The notes beneath the pieces were generated by a model. The model ran no database searches and was not told the DNA's origin. It saw nothing but the letters and a program-made list of their open reading frames with translations. A stretch of DNA of 64,000 nt from Amphibalanus amphitrite (taxonomy: Eukaryota > Arthropoda > Thecostraca > Balanomorpha > Balanidae), in the NCBI RefSeq assembly GCF_019059575.1, contig NW_024883007.1, positions 1 through 64,000 on the forward strand, given 5' to 3'. The position numbers and the translations under genes were made by a program. Each line of letters starts with the position of its first letter. Position 1 is the stretch's first letter. Positions 1-25,678 of this stretch are shown here, in pieces.

Positions 1-564
1 GTCAATTCGTGCTGAAAAATTGATTTGAAAAATTAATAATGTTATTTTTTTGCAATAATGCGTATAACTTGGCCATTTTGAAGATATTAGCTAAAACTTG
101 CTAGAGTTGTCATAATAATGCGTTCTATCACATATATTCTGTTTTTTTTCGAAAAGTCAATTTTTTTTTGAAAAAATGTAAAAATATAAATTTTGAATTT
201 TATTATATAAAATTTTCGAAATTTTCAAAATTTCGAAAATCCGAGATAGCAGTTTGATAGCGCAGTCTATTCTGAGTCCTCTCATGCAAAGAAATTGGAT
301 CTAGCTTAAAAACTGAGCTCTTGGGAGCGATTGCCGTGGTTCAATGTTTTGTGTCGAAATCGGCCGAACATGACGTCACTCTGACGTCATTCCGGCCGAC
401 CTATGGTAGGTACGAAGTTCAAATTTTGACACAAGGTCAAATTGATGCAGCCGAAGGTACTGAAAGTTTGGCGTTGATACGTCAAGCGGTTTGGAACTTA
501 TTGCAGAAAAACGGGAGGGGTGGCTATAAATAGCCCCCCCCCCCCCCAGTGGGGCGCGGGTTAA
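1..564. mobile_element. Right-hand part of a TTAA-flanked MITE, cut by the window edge
   Basis: The stretch ends in a C-run, then CCCAGTGGGGCGCGGG and TTAA at 561-564. This matches the right ends of complete elements elsewhere in the window, which have a G/C homopolymer stem, a GC-rich terminal repeat and TTAA. Just before it lies the phrase GAAAAACGGGAGGGGTGGC, also seen near the end of the 1.5-2.4 kb copy. The left end lies outside the window. No coding sequence is recognisable inside. Confidence 0.55.
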
Positions 565-599
565 CACCGGTTTCGCTGCGCTGAGCGGTGGCCGTCTCG

Positions 600-625
600 T
601 TTATTTATTTATTTATTTATTTATT
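600..625 (-). repeat. (AAAT)n microsatellite, probable LINE 3' tail
   Basis: About six TTTA units on the plus strand. They sit downstream, in minus-strand sense, of a degraded reverse-transcriptase C-terminus at 856-1197. Simple-repeat tails are typical of CR1/L2-like LINEs. Confidence 0.7.
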
Positions 626-855
626 GCATGTCTTAGTGGGATCCAACAATGTTGGCTTTTACCGCCACAGTGTCAAAGTACATAAAGGACACGTATATCA
701 CACAGTCGTTGAAGCAGATTTCAGAGAACATGAGATAAAAATAGGTATGCCCACGCGAGTGTGATAAAACGTATAAAATTATATAAAAGTACGCACATGG
801 CACAGCTTGGCTAAAAATCACAGACAAAAAAAAAAACGGATGATAGGTGGCGCAT

Positions 856-1197
856 CTATGACTGGCTCGCGTATGCTGCTCTTACGCTGGCTCGGAAAGT
901 GGTCGGGTTGATGTTTTGTCGCTGCTCGTTGGGCAGACGGTTCCATGTCCGTAAAGCACGAACTGGCACGGTCTTGTGTGTGACCTCCATCCTGCATCGC
1001 GGTGCGTGTAGGACACCGTCGGTGGCCGAACGAGTGGTCCGCTCGGACACATCCGCTCGGGCACACACAAGCGATCTCAGGGCTTGTGGAGTGTCGGTGC
1101 AGTGCACAAGTCTGTGCACTAAAGCACAGTCTCTGAGCTCGATTATTTCGGCAAATTTCAACCAGCCCAGTTGTCTGCGAGCGGCTGAAACGTGATC
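856..1197 (-). pseudogene. 5'-truncated non-LTR retrotransposon, ORF2 C-terminal fragment
   Basis: The minus-strand frame reads like the segment after the reverse-transcriptase domain of CR1-like LINEs: RRQLGWLKFAEIIELRDCAL, then a basic middle, then VPVRALRTWNRLPNEQRQ and a stop. The phrase RTWNRLP matches the WNxLP signature of such C-termini. No RT core is present, so this is a 5'-truncated dead copy. Its 3' side runs to the (AAAT)n tract at 600-625. The clade is inferred from these short motifs only. Confidence 0.6.
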
Positions 1198-1517
1198 GGT
1201 TTTCTTTTTTGTTGGATTCTACAGCTGGCTGGCGGAAAGCGTTACCGGCCGCCCGTCCACCGCCCGCGGGCCGGACCAAGCGGTCCCGCTGACCCTACCT
1301 GACCTGAGCCCGGCGCGATATGGGACGGGCAGACGGGGGTTCGGCTCAGCGAAGGCAGCGCCCACTGGTGCTGGGGACTTTTTTTAATAGACCTACTGTA
1401 CAGCTAATGGTTCTCTAAAGGCTCAATGAATAAGTTGGATGAGGGCACAATTGACAATCATGTACCTAGTATATTTCCATTTCCTTTTTTAAGAAAATGT
1501 TTTACAAGATCGCAGCA

Positions 1518-2393
1518 TTAACACGCGCAGTGGAAGGGTTGCGAGTAGGTACTACGCCCAGTGGAAGGGGGGGGGCGGATGTCGCCCCCCCCTAATATCT
1601 CAGCTCCCACTGGAGCTAAAAAGACGAAATTTGGAGGGTAGGTGGGGGCCATGGGGAACTCTGTTGTGTGTGAATTTCATGGCCCTAGGTCAGTATCTTC
1701 AAGGTCAAATGAGGTCAAATGTGGTCAAATCTGCCATATTAGCGACTTTTTTGCGTTTACACGCCGATAACTCAAAAAGTTACCGGTCGATTTTTTTAAT
1801 CTTTCACTATACGAAAGAACAAACATTTGTGAGTATGTATGGTGAATTTCTAGATAATCCAACAATAAATATGGCAGTTAGAAGCCTGCTAAGGGTAAGA
1901 TGTCGCCGGCTGAAGCGGCATCGGCCGACGCGGGAAACGCGGCAATCACAATTTTGTGTTTACACACTCATAACTCAAGTTGTTACCGGCCGATTTTCAA
2001 AATTCTTTAACCATATGATTGCCTGTACATTTCTCAGTCTTCTCACCGAATTTGACGCGCATCTAATATAATCAGCGGTAAGGAGCGCGATGTAAAGACG
2101 GAACCGTCCCGCCCCGGCACAGTCTACAATTCAGGCGGCGCGTAACGGCTAGCGCCGGCCGCCGCGCCGCCGCGCCGCCGCGGCGGCGGGATGTTTGACT
2201 TTACACCGCTGTTACTAGAAAAGTTGTGAACCGATTTTCTTACTTCTTGCACGAGAAGATCCGCAATTAAATTCTGGACAGGTAGCCCAAATTTCACATT
2301 GATATTATCCTTGCGGCGCGAGTTATTGGCGAAAAACAGGAGGGGTGGGCGAAATCCGCCCCCCTTCCACCTGCGCGTGTTAACTCTCGATAT
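1518..2393. mobile_element. TTAA-flanked MITE (piggyBac-like), ACACGCGCAG ends
   Basis: TTAA at 1518-1521 and at 2390-2393 bracket 868 bp. The ends are inverted: ACACGCGCAG on the left, CTGCGCGTGT on the right. Next to each end lie G-run/C-run segments that can pair. The interior has no transposase; the 146-codon ORF inside it shows no conserved features. At 1702-1727 are three half-sites spaced by 4 nt: AGGTCA, AGGTCA, TGGTCA (DR4 spacing). A TTAA duplication is the hallmark of piggyBac-type transposition (known for that superfamily); the assignment is inferred. Confidence 0.7.
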
Positions 2394-4618
2394 GTCACAA
2401 AAATAGGTAGGTGGCGCTCGGCGTCTATTCAGTTAATTGTGGTTTGAACGTAAAAAACTGAATTCTTCGAAGTAGGTATGTACCTACATATATCTAAAAC
2501 ACTATTGTTAAAAAAACAGCTGAAATACTTGCCTATTCCGTAACCAACTATCGATCCTAGAGCAATCAGAATTTCTATGGCGACTCAAACTACCTGCCAC
2601 TTATCCTGACCAGAGTTAAACGTCTCGTTGCTGAAATGAAACTACATGATTGTTGACATACGTCTAATCATGGGAAACAGCTGAGCTACTGTCACTCACC
2701 GCATCTCGCTGAGCTTTCTCTGTCGGACGGATCGAGTACCGGAGCCAGTTCCGGTCACCAGGGCAGCTGCAGAGGGAATCGGCGCACAGCGAGAGGAGAG
2801 AGAGAGAGAGAGAGAGAGCTTCACCGAACGAAACAGCGGGTAACGAGAGAACCGAGAAGACGGTCAACGTGCACCACACGCCGGACGTGACTTTGCTACC
2901 ATACCGTCTTCTCTAGAACACGTATCAGAGTGTCTCGTAGCCAATCCTTGTGGCATAAGTGGCGCTTGATCAATCGTCATTTGCTTTGTGCCACGGGTTA
3001 TCGCACCTTTGGGACATGGGACGCGGTAAACGGTGTAAATAACCCTGCTCAGGACGAGGTGGTCAGCTTCGATAGATGACGCCATGTGAGGAAGGCAGAT
3101 GTCGCTACTGAAGGGTCCCTCTTGCCCTGCATTCGGTACCAGGAAAATGGGCTATTCGATTGGACGCTTTGTAGCGCTACGGATTATCTGATTAGCGTGC
3201 ATTCGGCATCCGGATATTCAGGGGTAATTTTCCGGCATCACCGGCATCACCGGTGATTTAAGCTGACAGTTGACACTTGACACCGTGTACAAACGGACAT
3301 GAGAACGAGTGAAAGAGCCATTAGTGAAGCAAAAGCAATATAAAATTGTGATTAATTGCATCGGTGGTCCTTGCAATACCAAATTACCGCCAGAGATCTC
3401 GAATAATTATCTCTCATTTTCCGGATGCCGAAAGCAGGGTTAGTAGACAGCAGACAGCCCCTAGCGGCAGCATGCTGAACTAGCCTGTCCCCTACCAGGT
3501 GGCGCTGCTGTATTGCCCGATTTGAGCGTCGGAGCGTATCGCCACCGCCTGCCATACGCCAAGTCGTGGTCAATCAATTCACTGTGTATTAATATACAAA
3601 TCGCTGAAGCATTAACAAGGCGGCTCCGCGCAGCAAAAGCGAACACAATAACGATGGCTAGCAGGCATCAGTCACAAGGCGACATGGCAATGCAAAAATC
3701 AGCTGTAAAAAGGGCCTGTTGGCTGGTGCAACACCACTAAAAACCGATTACAGAACAAAATGCACTCATCCAAATTCCAACCAACTTGGACCGATTCTGC
3801 TAGTCAATGGGCTATGAGATACGTGAATGTTTTAGCTGCGAGGAGTACCTACCTACGCGTATCTTATTATGCCACCATTTTTACTAAGTCGCCACACAGA
3901 TAAATGCAAACAAAACTTACACTCATATTCACCTTACGTTTGTGCCTGGTATAAGCCATCTTTGCAGCTCACATTCAGAAGACAGCAAAGCCGTGACTTT
4001 TTTACCGATACAATATCACATGAAAGAACGCATTATCAATGCACGTGCGTGCAACTCGGACACAACTCGCTAAGGGCGAAGTTAGCGGCCACGTGCTAGA
4101 GCATCACTACATGCATTCATACATGACCATGTGGCGAAACGTCAACGCTAACCAATCACGGACACTCGTGAGTAGCTGGTCCTTCAGTCCACGAGGCAGG
4201 CTGCCGAGCTAGCCACTGGCTCTACGCTTCAGTGTTCCTCTATCGGTCCGAACGTCGATGTCACACCCCACACCTCCACTGGTCCGGCTCGGTCCGCCGT
4301 CCTCGTGGAGACAGTTCAGCCAGGACCGGACGGCGCTCTCTGAGATCAGTCCTCGCCTGCCATTTCCCCTCACAAGTCATCGAATCTCAGCTAAAATCAC
4401 TCAGCTAGCCTCAACACTGATCTTGCTCGACCTCACGCATGGGCAGCGCTAATCGTTATTGTCTGAGAGGAGCAAGTGAAGACGGTTGCACTGATGAAGA
4501 TCCAGAGTCGTACGCTGGATCGTAGCTTCAAGGTTCTGACACCAAATCGATCCGGACAGCTGCTATTAACACCGAGTCGACCCAGTCAGCTGGTCTTTAC
4601 ACCGAATCGACGCCGTTT
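2394..4618. other. Intergenic, no gene recognised
   Basis: Short ORFs on both strands lack conserved motifs. A small (GA)n tract lies at about 2790-2818 and a few CCGGCATCA repeats at about 3230-3255. The right part lies downstream of the lowfat stop codon and may hold its 3' UTR; no clear polyadenylation signal was identified. Confidence 0.5.
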
Positions 4619-18630
<14,012 letters not shown>

Positions 18631-20482
18631 GACGGTGTTGCGGACACAGCACACCGTGCCAGCTCCCGGCGGACAGCGCGTCTGCGGACACCGGACAGCG
18701 GGCGGACACTGGCGGCGGCGGCTCGAGACTGGCGGCCGGCCGTTCGGCGTCCGCCACCCCTGTCCGGCCGGCCCGCCGCTCCGGCCCGCCCGTTCCGGCA
18801 CACAGACACACACACAGACGGACGGACCGCACGGCGGACTGATACAATTTGGCGGCCCGTGAAAGGTCTCACGGCGAATTATTGCAGTTCGTATTGTGCA
18901 GCTGTTTGGCTGATACTGACAGCACTATAATTGTGTTCCTTTGAGGTGACCTTGTGGTGAATTAGACCCTCACTGACACCGCGCTCCTCCGCCAAGATAA
19001 GTCCCGACCAAAGCCGACCGGGCAGTCCGATAACTCTGACAGGGGACGCCGTTTAACTCGCCAGACCCGGAGCGGAGAAACAAAAACTGGCTGCGCGTCA
19101 GCGGACCTTTAAAAATATATGTCGCTACAAGCCGCCTCTGCTAGTCGGCGGAATTAGCCTAGACAGCATGCAAACGCCGTGTTCAACACGAATCGTGGGA
19201 CAGAAACACCTGTTAATGAAAAATGGCCAGTTGGAGCCAAACATCTAAGAGGGTTACAACCTGTATGACATGCTGAATCGGATATCTTACTCAATACCCA
19301 CGCAACAAGGTATATTTTGTCAAGAAAGGTATTTGATCACTAGCCCGTTTAGTGTTTTCTAATAGGCGATATCTGATAATAAACCGTTCCTTTATGATAT
19401 TTATTTTGAAAGTTAGTGGCAACCGCTTCGAATATGAAATGGTCTGGTCTGTTCTGGTCTGGTCTCGGATGATCTCGTCTGGCTCTGTCTCGTCTCGTCT
19501 CGTGCCTCTCCTCTCTCCCTCTTTCGGTCCTCTCTATCTCTTTCTCTCCCTCTCCTTTCGAGGACAGTTGGGTCATAAATCGAAACCGTGCGCCTGAGGA
19601 CCGGCCTCCACTGACCCGGCCCCGCCCGACACCCCTTTGTTGGAGCTGATAAGTGGACAGATTAGAGCCTGTGTGGTCCAACTGCGCTGAGACGCAGGCT
19701 CGGCGCGGTCTCTCCGGCGGTCCGGAGGTCTTATTTAGCCGGACCGGGGACCGGGACCAGGGCCGGAGTCGGACCATGGGGCGGAGGACGGCCGGAGACG
19801 CCGACCATTAGAGGAACCCCTGCCGAGCCGGCGTCCGTCCGGTGAGAATTATCCCAGGGACGGCACAAATAACAGGAAATGAAAGAATGCTCCATCGACC
19901 CCGGCTAGGGGTGGGGTACGGGCTTCATCAGATAGAGAATGGGCTCCTGAGGCCCTATAGCTCCACATAGGAGAGGACGCTGAGCCATCAGCCAGCTCAA
20001 AAGGCAAAGCAGATGGATAAAGGACACACCTCCAAGTGTTTCACGCTAAAAACAGTATTTGAAAACAAACAATTGTTTGTCATTATTGTTTATTCGTCTG
20101 AAAGAAAAGTGACCGATATGTAAGTATGTTCTAATTCTAGGTACCTACATACCTTTGAACGTGAACCAAACCTCAAATATTGTTCAAAGCCGAGTGCCAA
20201 CCTAAATTGTTACCTGCTTCAAAAGTGCTAAAAACCACGGCGGTTGACCACAAATTATTTTCTAACGCTGGGCCTGGGGGGCAACGCGATAGCCGCCGTA
20301 GTCCGATTCGCGACGAAGGTACCTACTCTGGAGCGTCGTTGTGCGTGATAATATACGGCAGCGCTTCAAGAAGTCATTTGGATTCATTATGAGGCTGACA
20401 AATGTGTCATACCTATACCCCTCCCCTCTCTTTCCACACCCAATAGAGAACCCGTCAGACAGTAGCGGCGGAACACCTTCGA
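18631..20482. other. Upstream flank of lowfat, no gene recognised
   Basis: GC-rich just above the lowfat ATG (18630 to about 18870), which may contain its 5' UTR and promoter. A TCTCG/GGTCT low-complexity stretch lies at about 19440-19560. No conserved coding sequence was seen. Confidence 0.5.
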
Positions 20483-21393
20483 TTAACCCTCGCCCGCACA
20501 TGCCATTTTCCCATCCTAGAACGCACATGGGGGGGGGGGGGTGGTTGCCACCCCCCGCGCCATTTCGTTCCTGTTGGAGATAGAGCTTAGCAGTAAAGAC
20601 CAAATAGATCTTTGGGAAGAGACGAATCCAATGATACCCAGTTTTACCTTCTCAGGTCAGTCATTGACCTTCCAGGTCAGGTCAAACTAAAAAATGTTGC
20701 TGTTTTGGGTCACCGTTGGATATCAAGTGCGCTGCTTATCAAATACCGATGACGATGCTGCTTTCTGGTGCCAAGCCAGCTAGAACCTCTTTGTCACACT
20801 ATCCTACCAGAATTTTGCTGCTGAGGTCATTTCAGGTCAAGTTAGGTCAAGGTCAATTATATGTGTTTGTATGTCTGTGTGTGTCTGTGTGTATACTGAT
20901 GTGTGCACCGATTGTTTTTGGATCCATATCACATAAAATCATGATCTGAGAAGCTTTACCAAAAATGCAGTCAAAAAACTTCACAAAAAGTAAATTCAGC
21001 TTGCCTAAAACGCAATTATCTTAGATGACCTAGGTTGACCTTGACCCTGACCTTGACCCCTGTACATCGTCGAACAACATGTTCCATGATAGGTGGGAGG
21101 TAAGACTTGCAAGAAAGGCCGAAATCAGGGTGTCAAAAGCTCACAAGGCCCATGGCAAACGCAAGATGTTGAGAATTGGCCATTTGGGTCATGACATGAC
21201 CTGAAAAACAAGGTCATATCTCCAAAACCAAAAATCACAGAAACTTGAAATTTTCAGTGGACATCAAGAAAGGATAGAGGAGCAGCTATACGAAAAATCA
21301 GTCTTCTAGCTCTAAAAATGTTGAGTGCAGAGCAGAAAGACTGCCTGGGGGGGTGGCAACCCCCCCCCCCCCCCATGTGCGGGCGAGGGTTAA
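20483..21393. mobile_element. TTAA-flanked MITE, CCCTCGCCCGCACATG ends
   Basis: TTAA at 20483-20486 and 21390-21393 bracket 903 bp. The terminal repeats are CCCTCGCCCGCACATG on the left and CATGTGCGGGCGAGGG on the right, so the inverse is exact over 16 bp. Long G-run/C-run blocks lie just inside both ends. The interior has many AGGTCA/TGACCT half-sites (about 20655-20690 and 20824-20856) and no transposase. Confidence 0.85.
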
Positions 21394-22470
21394 GGGGGAC
21401 ACTGCCGACTTTTAGTCTCATTCTTTCCATGCAACGCCCATAGGGCCAATGCTAAAATGCTGAAATCAAAGGGGGGCACGGTGCCCCGGTGCCCTCCCCG
21501 TTCCGCCGCCTATGCCGTCAGAGCGTTCCGGATCTCAGATCTGTCCGATCTGTCCAATGCATTACACCAAGGTACTCCGTTTATTACTTTATCATGAAGG
21601 AAATCTGGTAGCTTTTGCTGTTACTTGTTATGGCGCAGCTTAGTCAAAAATGAGTGAGCGCGAATTTTGGCTCTGTGCGGGGGAAGCAAGGCGGGGGAAG
21701 ATAATAAAATATCAATATTATTTTTTAAGATTAACTACTTACTCCTTTGTCGGAACATATTCGAGGTTAATAATTTGTGAGATTGTTAGGTTCATCTTCG
21801 AAAGTTAAGAATCGCAATTTTTTATGGAGATTGAAGGTATGGAATGGAATGAATGCCTAATCGTTGTTCCAAGTCTACTAGGACACAAATTGAAATCAAA
21901 TGAATTTTATTTGGTGATAAATTCTGTTAATTCCTTGAAATGTTGACATGAATGTACTCAATTTTTTAATGCTTGATGTTTGCCTTGATTATTTTAAACA
22001 ATGTCGGAAACAAATTTATTGTTCACACTAAACGCTTGCCGCTAACATAATTCTTAATTCTTAATAGAGATCAAAATAGCAAAATGCTCCCAAGATACTG
22101 AGCCTTCATCATATTCTATAGCTGATTCGGATTCACTGCTTAGGGACCGTTAGATTTCCTGGCTTACTCTGTTATCTCAGCCTCTTTAATCCAATAAACA
22201 TTTCGTTCATGCAATGTGAGGATCAATTTAGTTTCAATTTCACTAGCTATAACAATAATAACATTCATTTTAAGTTTGGTCTCAAGGGCTATAGATAGTG
22301 TGGTCGTATGCATCCTACCTAGGTGTTTCGTTGAAGGATTTATTCTTTATTTTCTTGTCCTGCCGAAATTGTATGGGCTCTGCAAGTTAAATATTTGACA
22401 ACTTTAGGCTCAAAGCACTCCATTTTCCCAGTCTGGAACACTCTAGGGAAATAATCAACATCGTGAGCAC
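21394..22470. other. Intergenic, no gene recognised
   Basis: AT-rich sequence with no conserved open frame. A short palindromic stretch GGCACGGTGCCCCGGTGCC lies near 21476. Confidence 0.45.
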
Positions 22471-22945
22471 TTAAAGGGACCCTCCCACCTTCAAAAAAGT
22501 TAATGAATTGGCATGAAAGTGATGTCGCTCGGTTCAGAAAGAGCAAAAACGAATATCTACCAAATTTCATCGAAAAATATTCACCGGTTTTCAAGATATT
22601 AGACTTTTACTTTTGTTTACTTTTTGGGATCTCCGCTGTTCCTAGCGACTTTATTTGAAAGTGCGGCATTTGTTGCGCGCAAAGCAGCATATACCACCGC
22701 GTGCTACAAAACGTTTTAGTCAAACATTTAACAGACGTTCGAAAGCCTGGTGACGTCATCAGATTCCCGTAATGGTTAAGAGATAGGGACCACGCTGGTC
22801 CCACCCTGCAAGTAAAGGGGAGAAATTTCTTGAACACCATAAAGCTGCGGGGGTTGCGACCAGGATAAATGGTGGTTTCTGAGCCTGGCCGCAAACTTGG
22901 CTATCTCAACTCAAAACTAATGTTAAGGTGGGAGGGTCCCTTTAA
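22471..22945. mobile_element. Second TTAA-flanked MITE family, 467 bp
   Basis: TTAA at 22471-22474 and 22942-22945. Terminal inverted repeats AGGGACCCTCCCACCTT and AAGGTGGGAGGGTCCCT match exactly over 17 bp. The interior has no transposase. It ends about 440 bp before the ANAPC2 start codon. The TTAA duplication suggests piggyBac-type mobilisation; the ends differ from the CCCTCGC family. Confidence 0.88.
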
Positions 22946-23386
22946 GTAGTTGATTAGTGACATTAGAGCCTCCAAGTGAAGTTCATGTTGGAGATTGGGC
23001 TATGGTGGCACATAGTTTACCAGAACAACTTTGAATGCCCTTAGAAAGAACATAATACCCGAGGAAGAGCACAGTGTTAAAATGATCAAAGAATAATATT
23101 ATTGAGCATTGAGCATCTAATTTTTAAAGATGGCCATTGCTCATGAAAATGGGCTTGTACTGGGAGCATGCTCTGTGCAATACATGCAATTAGGAACATA
23201 AATGCTGGCAAAATAACAAAATACAAATCAAAATGAAGACACCATGCCTACATACAAAACCATTGCATAAAAGACACTAAGTTTGGAGCTGCTTTAAATT
23301 AACCTTGTGATTGCAATGCCTCTTGCTCAACACTAGCATACTCTCTCATTCTCATCAATACTTGTTCTCCTCCCCCAGAGCCGCGG

Positions 23387-25678
23387 ATGTCTGCCGGTAC
23401 CAGTACCGGCCCCGGCCTGCTGCAGCTGGCAGAGACCGCCTACCTGTCCGAGGGCGGCGCCGAGCAGCGGACGGCTGCCGAGACGCAGCTGGAGTCCGCC
23501 TGCCGCGCGGCGCCGGCGCGCCTCCAGCTGCTCCAGGCCGGCCTGACGCACCAGCTGCGGCGCCAGCTGCTGACGCGGCACGCGCCCGCCTTCTGGCGCC
23601 GCCTGCTGGACGGCCAGCTGCCCGCCGCCGTGGACAGTCTGTACGAGCTGGTGACGGCGCGCGCCGCCGCCCTGACGCGCCTGCAGACCCTCTGCGAGCA
23701 GCTGCAGGTACCGCTGCTCTGCCGCCGTGACGGGGTGCCCGACCTGCCCGCGCTGCACCTGCACCTGCTCGAGAGCGCTCTATTCAGCCAGCTGGCGCCC
23801 GGGTTCGCGGATGCGGTGCGCGAGTTTTTCGAGCGCGCCATGGCGGCGCTGCGGCCGGACCGGGAGGACGAGGACGGGGAGGAGGAGGAGGAGGACGGTG
23901 GGGAGGACCGAGAGGAGGACCCGGCGGCGGCCGCGCTCCTGGCGGAGTCGCGGCGCGTCTGCCGCCGGCTGAGCGAGCTGCGCCTGCTCGGCCCGCTGGC
24001 CGGCGGCGTGGTGGCCGACCTCATCTGCCGACAGATGGCAGCACGGGTCGACGCGGTGTGCCAGGCCGGGTTCACGCGCGGCGCCGTCGGTCGCCTGGAC
24101 ACCTGGTGTGAGGCACTGCTGGCTGACTGGCGCCGACTGCTCGGTGATGCCGCTGAGTTGGAGGCGGTCCGACCGCGCGCTGTGGCCTTCATGTACCAGA
24201 TGTTCGCACGGAGGAGGATCGCTCAGCTATTTGACATCATTGTCGATTTTCCCGACTCGGGCCCGGCGCTGGAGGATCTCCGTGTGTGTCTGCAGCGGAG
24301 TCGTCTCCGCTCGGAGCTGGTCACATCACTGCGGAAGGCCGTGGCCACTCGGCTGCTCCACCCGGCAGCCAACACGGAGGACATTCTGTCAGCGTACGTG
24401 TCGGCGGTGCGCGCGCTCCGTCTGCTGGAGCCCTCCGGCGTGCTGGTGGACCTGGTGGGCGAGCCGATCCGGCAGTACCTGCGCGGCCGGGAGGACACGG
24501 TGCGCTGTATCGTCGCGTCGCTGACGGAGGAGGGCGGCGGACCGCTGGCCGAAGAGCTGGTGCGCGGGGAGCCGGTCGCGCCGCCCGCCGACTCCGACAT
24601 GACCGACTGGCAGACGTGGACACCGTACCCGCGAGACGCGCCGCCCGCGCCCGACGCCGGCGCCAGCTCCCAGGCCGACATCATCTCCATGCTGGTCAAC
24701 ATCTATGGCAGCAAGAACACGTTCGTCAAGGAGTACCGCAAGCTGCTCGCAGACCGCATCCTGAAACAGGCCACCTACGATCTAGACCGTGAACTGAAGT
24801 ACTTGGAGCTGCTGAAGCGGAGGTTTGGTGACGCAGAGCTGCACGAGTGTGATGTCATGCTGAAGGACCTGTTCAACTCACACCGTATCAACTGGCACAT
24901 TCACTCTGAGGAGAGCCGCCGGCTGAGGAGGCAGACGGAGCCGCCCCCCGCCGCCCCGGCCGCGCCCGACTCCTTCCCCGTGCACTCTCTGATCCTGTCA
25001 GCTCAGTTCTGGCCTGACTTCCGCGAGGAGACGTTAGCTCTGCCCGAGTCCTACGAACGCTGCCTGGAGGAGTACACCCGTGAGTACCAGACGCTCAAGG
25101 GTAACCGCACGCTCTGCTGGAAGCGCCACCTAGGGACTGTGGAGCTCGAGGTGGAGCTCCCGGGTCGCACGCTGACACTGAGCGTCACACCGGTCCACGC
25201 TGTGATCCTACACCACTTCCAGTCGCGCCCCGCCTGGACGGCGGCTGAGCTCGGTCAGGTGATGAAAGTGCCCGTCTCGGCTCTCCGGCGAAAGGTGGCC
25301 TTCTGGTTATCCCAGGGTATCCTCACGGAGCCCTCCCCGGACCACTACCGACTGAACGAGGGAAGCGGCGCGGCGGCGGCGGCGGCGGCCAGCGGCGGAG
25401 AGCCGGCGGCGCTTCTGGAGGATGACGCCGACTCGCCGATGACGAGTACCGAGGATCAGAAGGAGCGCGACCTGGAGGTGTTCTGGAACTACATCGTCGG
25501 CATGCTGACCAACCTGGCCTCGCTGCCGCTGGAGCGCATCCAGGCGATGCTGAGACTGTTTGCGATGGATGGCGCCGAGCAGTGCTCCACGCAGGAGCTG
25601 AGAGCGTTTCTGGACAAAAAGGTCAAACAGCACAAACTGCTGTTTAGCGGTGGACTGTACCGGCTACCTAAGCCATGA
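23387..25678 (+). CDS. ANAPC2: Anaphase-promoting complex subunit 2 (cullin-like)
   Basis: One uninterrupted frame of 763 aa (human ANAPC2 is 822 aa). APC2 is the cullin-like scaffold of the APC/C ubiquitin ligase and holds the RING subunit APC11. Cullin-repeat-like helices fill the N-terminal half, interrupted by an acidic run at about residues 158-181. The cullin homology region follows; family blocks include NIYGSKNTFVKEYRKLLADR, YLELLKRRFGDAELHECDVM and AVILHHFQSRPAWTAAELGQ. After an Ala/Gly-rich linker (about 658-672) comes the C-terminal winged helix, with LFSGGLYRLPK near the end. A pyrimidine tract and CCCCCAG lie 8 nt before the ATG, so a 5' UTR intron or a trans-splice site is likely. 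The coding region has no introns, unlike its neighbours. Confidence 0.95.
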   Translation: MSAGTSTGPGLLQLAETAYLSEGGAEQRTAAETQLESACRAAPARLQLLQAGLTHQLRRQLLTRHAPAFWRRLLDGQLPAAVDSLYELVTARAAALTRLQTLCEQLQVPLLCRRDGVPDLPALHLHLLESALFSQLAPGFADAVREFFERAMAALRPDREDEDGEEEEEDGGEDREEDPAAAALLAESRRVCRRLSELRLLGPLAGGVVADLICRQMAARVDAVCQAGFTRGAVGRLDTWCEALLADWRRLLGDAAELEAVRPRAVAFMYQMFARRRIAQLFDIIVDFPDSGPALEDLRVCLQRSRLRSELVTSLRKAVATRLLHPAANTEDILSAYVSAVRALRLLEPSGVLVDLVGEPIRQYLRGREDTVRCIVASLTEEGGGPLAEELVRGEPVAPPADSDMTDWQTWTPYPRDAPPAPDAGASSQADIISMLVNIYGSKNTFVKEYRKLLADRILKQATYDLDRELKYLELLKRRFGDAELHECDVMLKDLFNSHRINWHIHSEESRRLRRQTEPPPAAPAAPDSFPVHSLILSAQFWPDFREETLALPESYERCLEEYTREYQTLKGNRTLCWKRHLGTVELEVELPGRTLTLSVTPVHAVILHHFQSRPAWTAAELGQVMKVPVSALRRKVAFWLSQGILTEPSPDHYRLNEGSGAAAAAAASGGEPAALLEDDADSPMTSTEDQKERDLEVFWNYIVGMLTNLASLPLERIQAMLRLFAMDGAEQCSTQELRAFLDKKVKQHKLLFSGGLYRLPKP

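Noticed and set aside
1631..2071. 146-codon ORF inside the TTAA element as a transposase
   Set aside because: No transposase motifs, and the frame is not shared with the other copies; it looks like chance.
2664..2879. 71-codon minus-strand ORF with a signal-peptide-like start
   Set aside because: The hydrophobic Ser-Leu stretch is translated from a (GA)n tract, and nothing downstream is conserved.
23440..24192. 250-codon ORF antisense to ANAPC2
   Set aside because: Shadow frame of a very GC-rich coding exon; Ser/Arg-rich with no motif.
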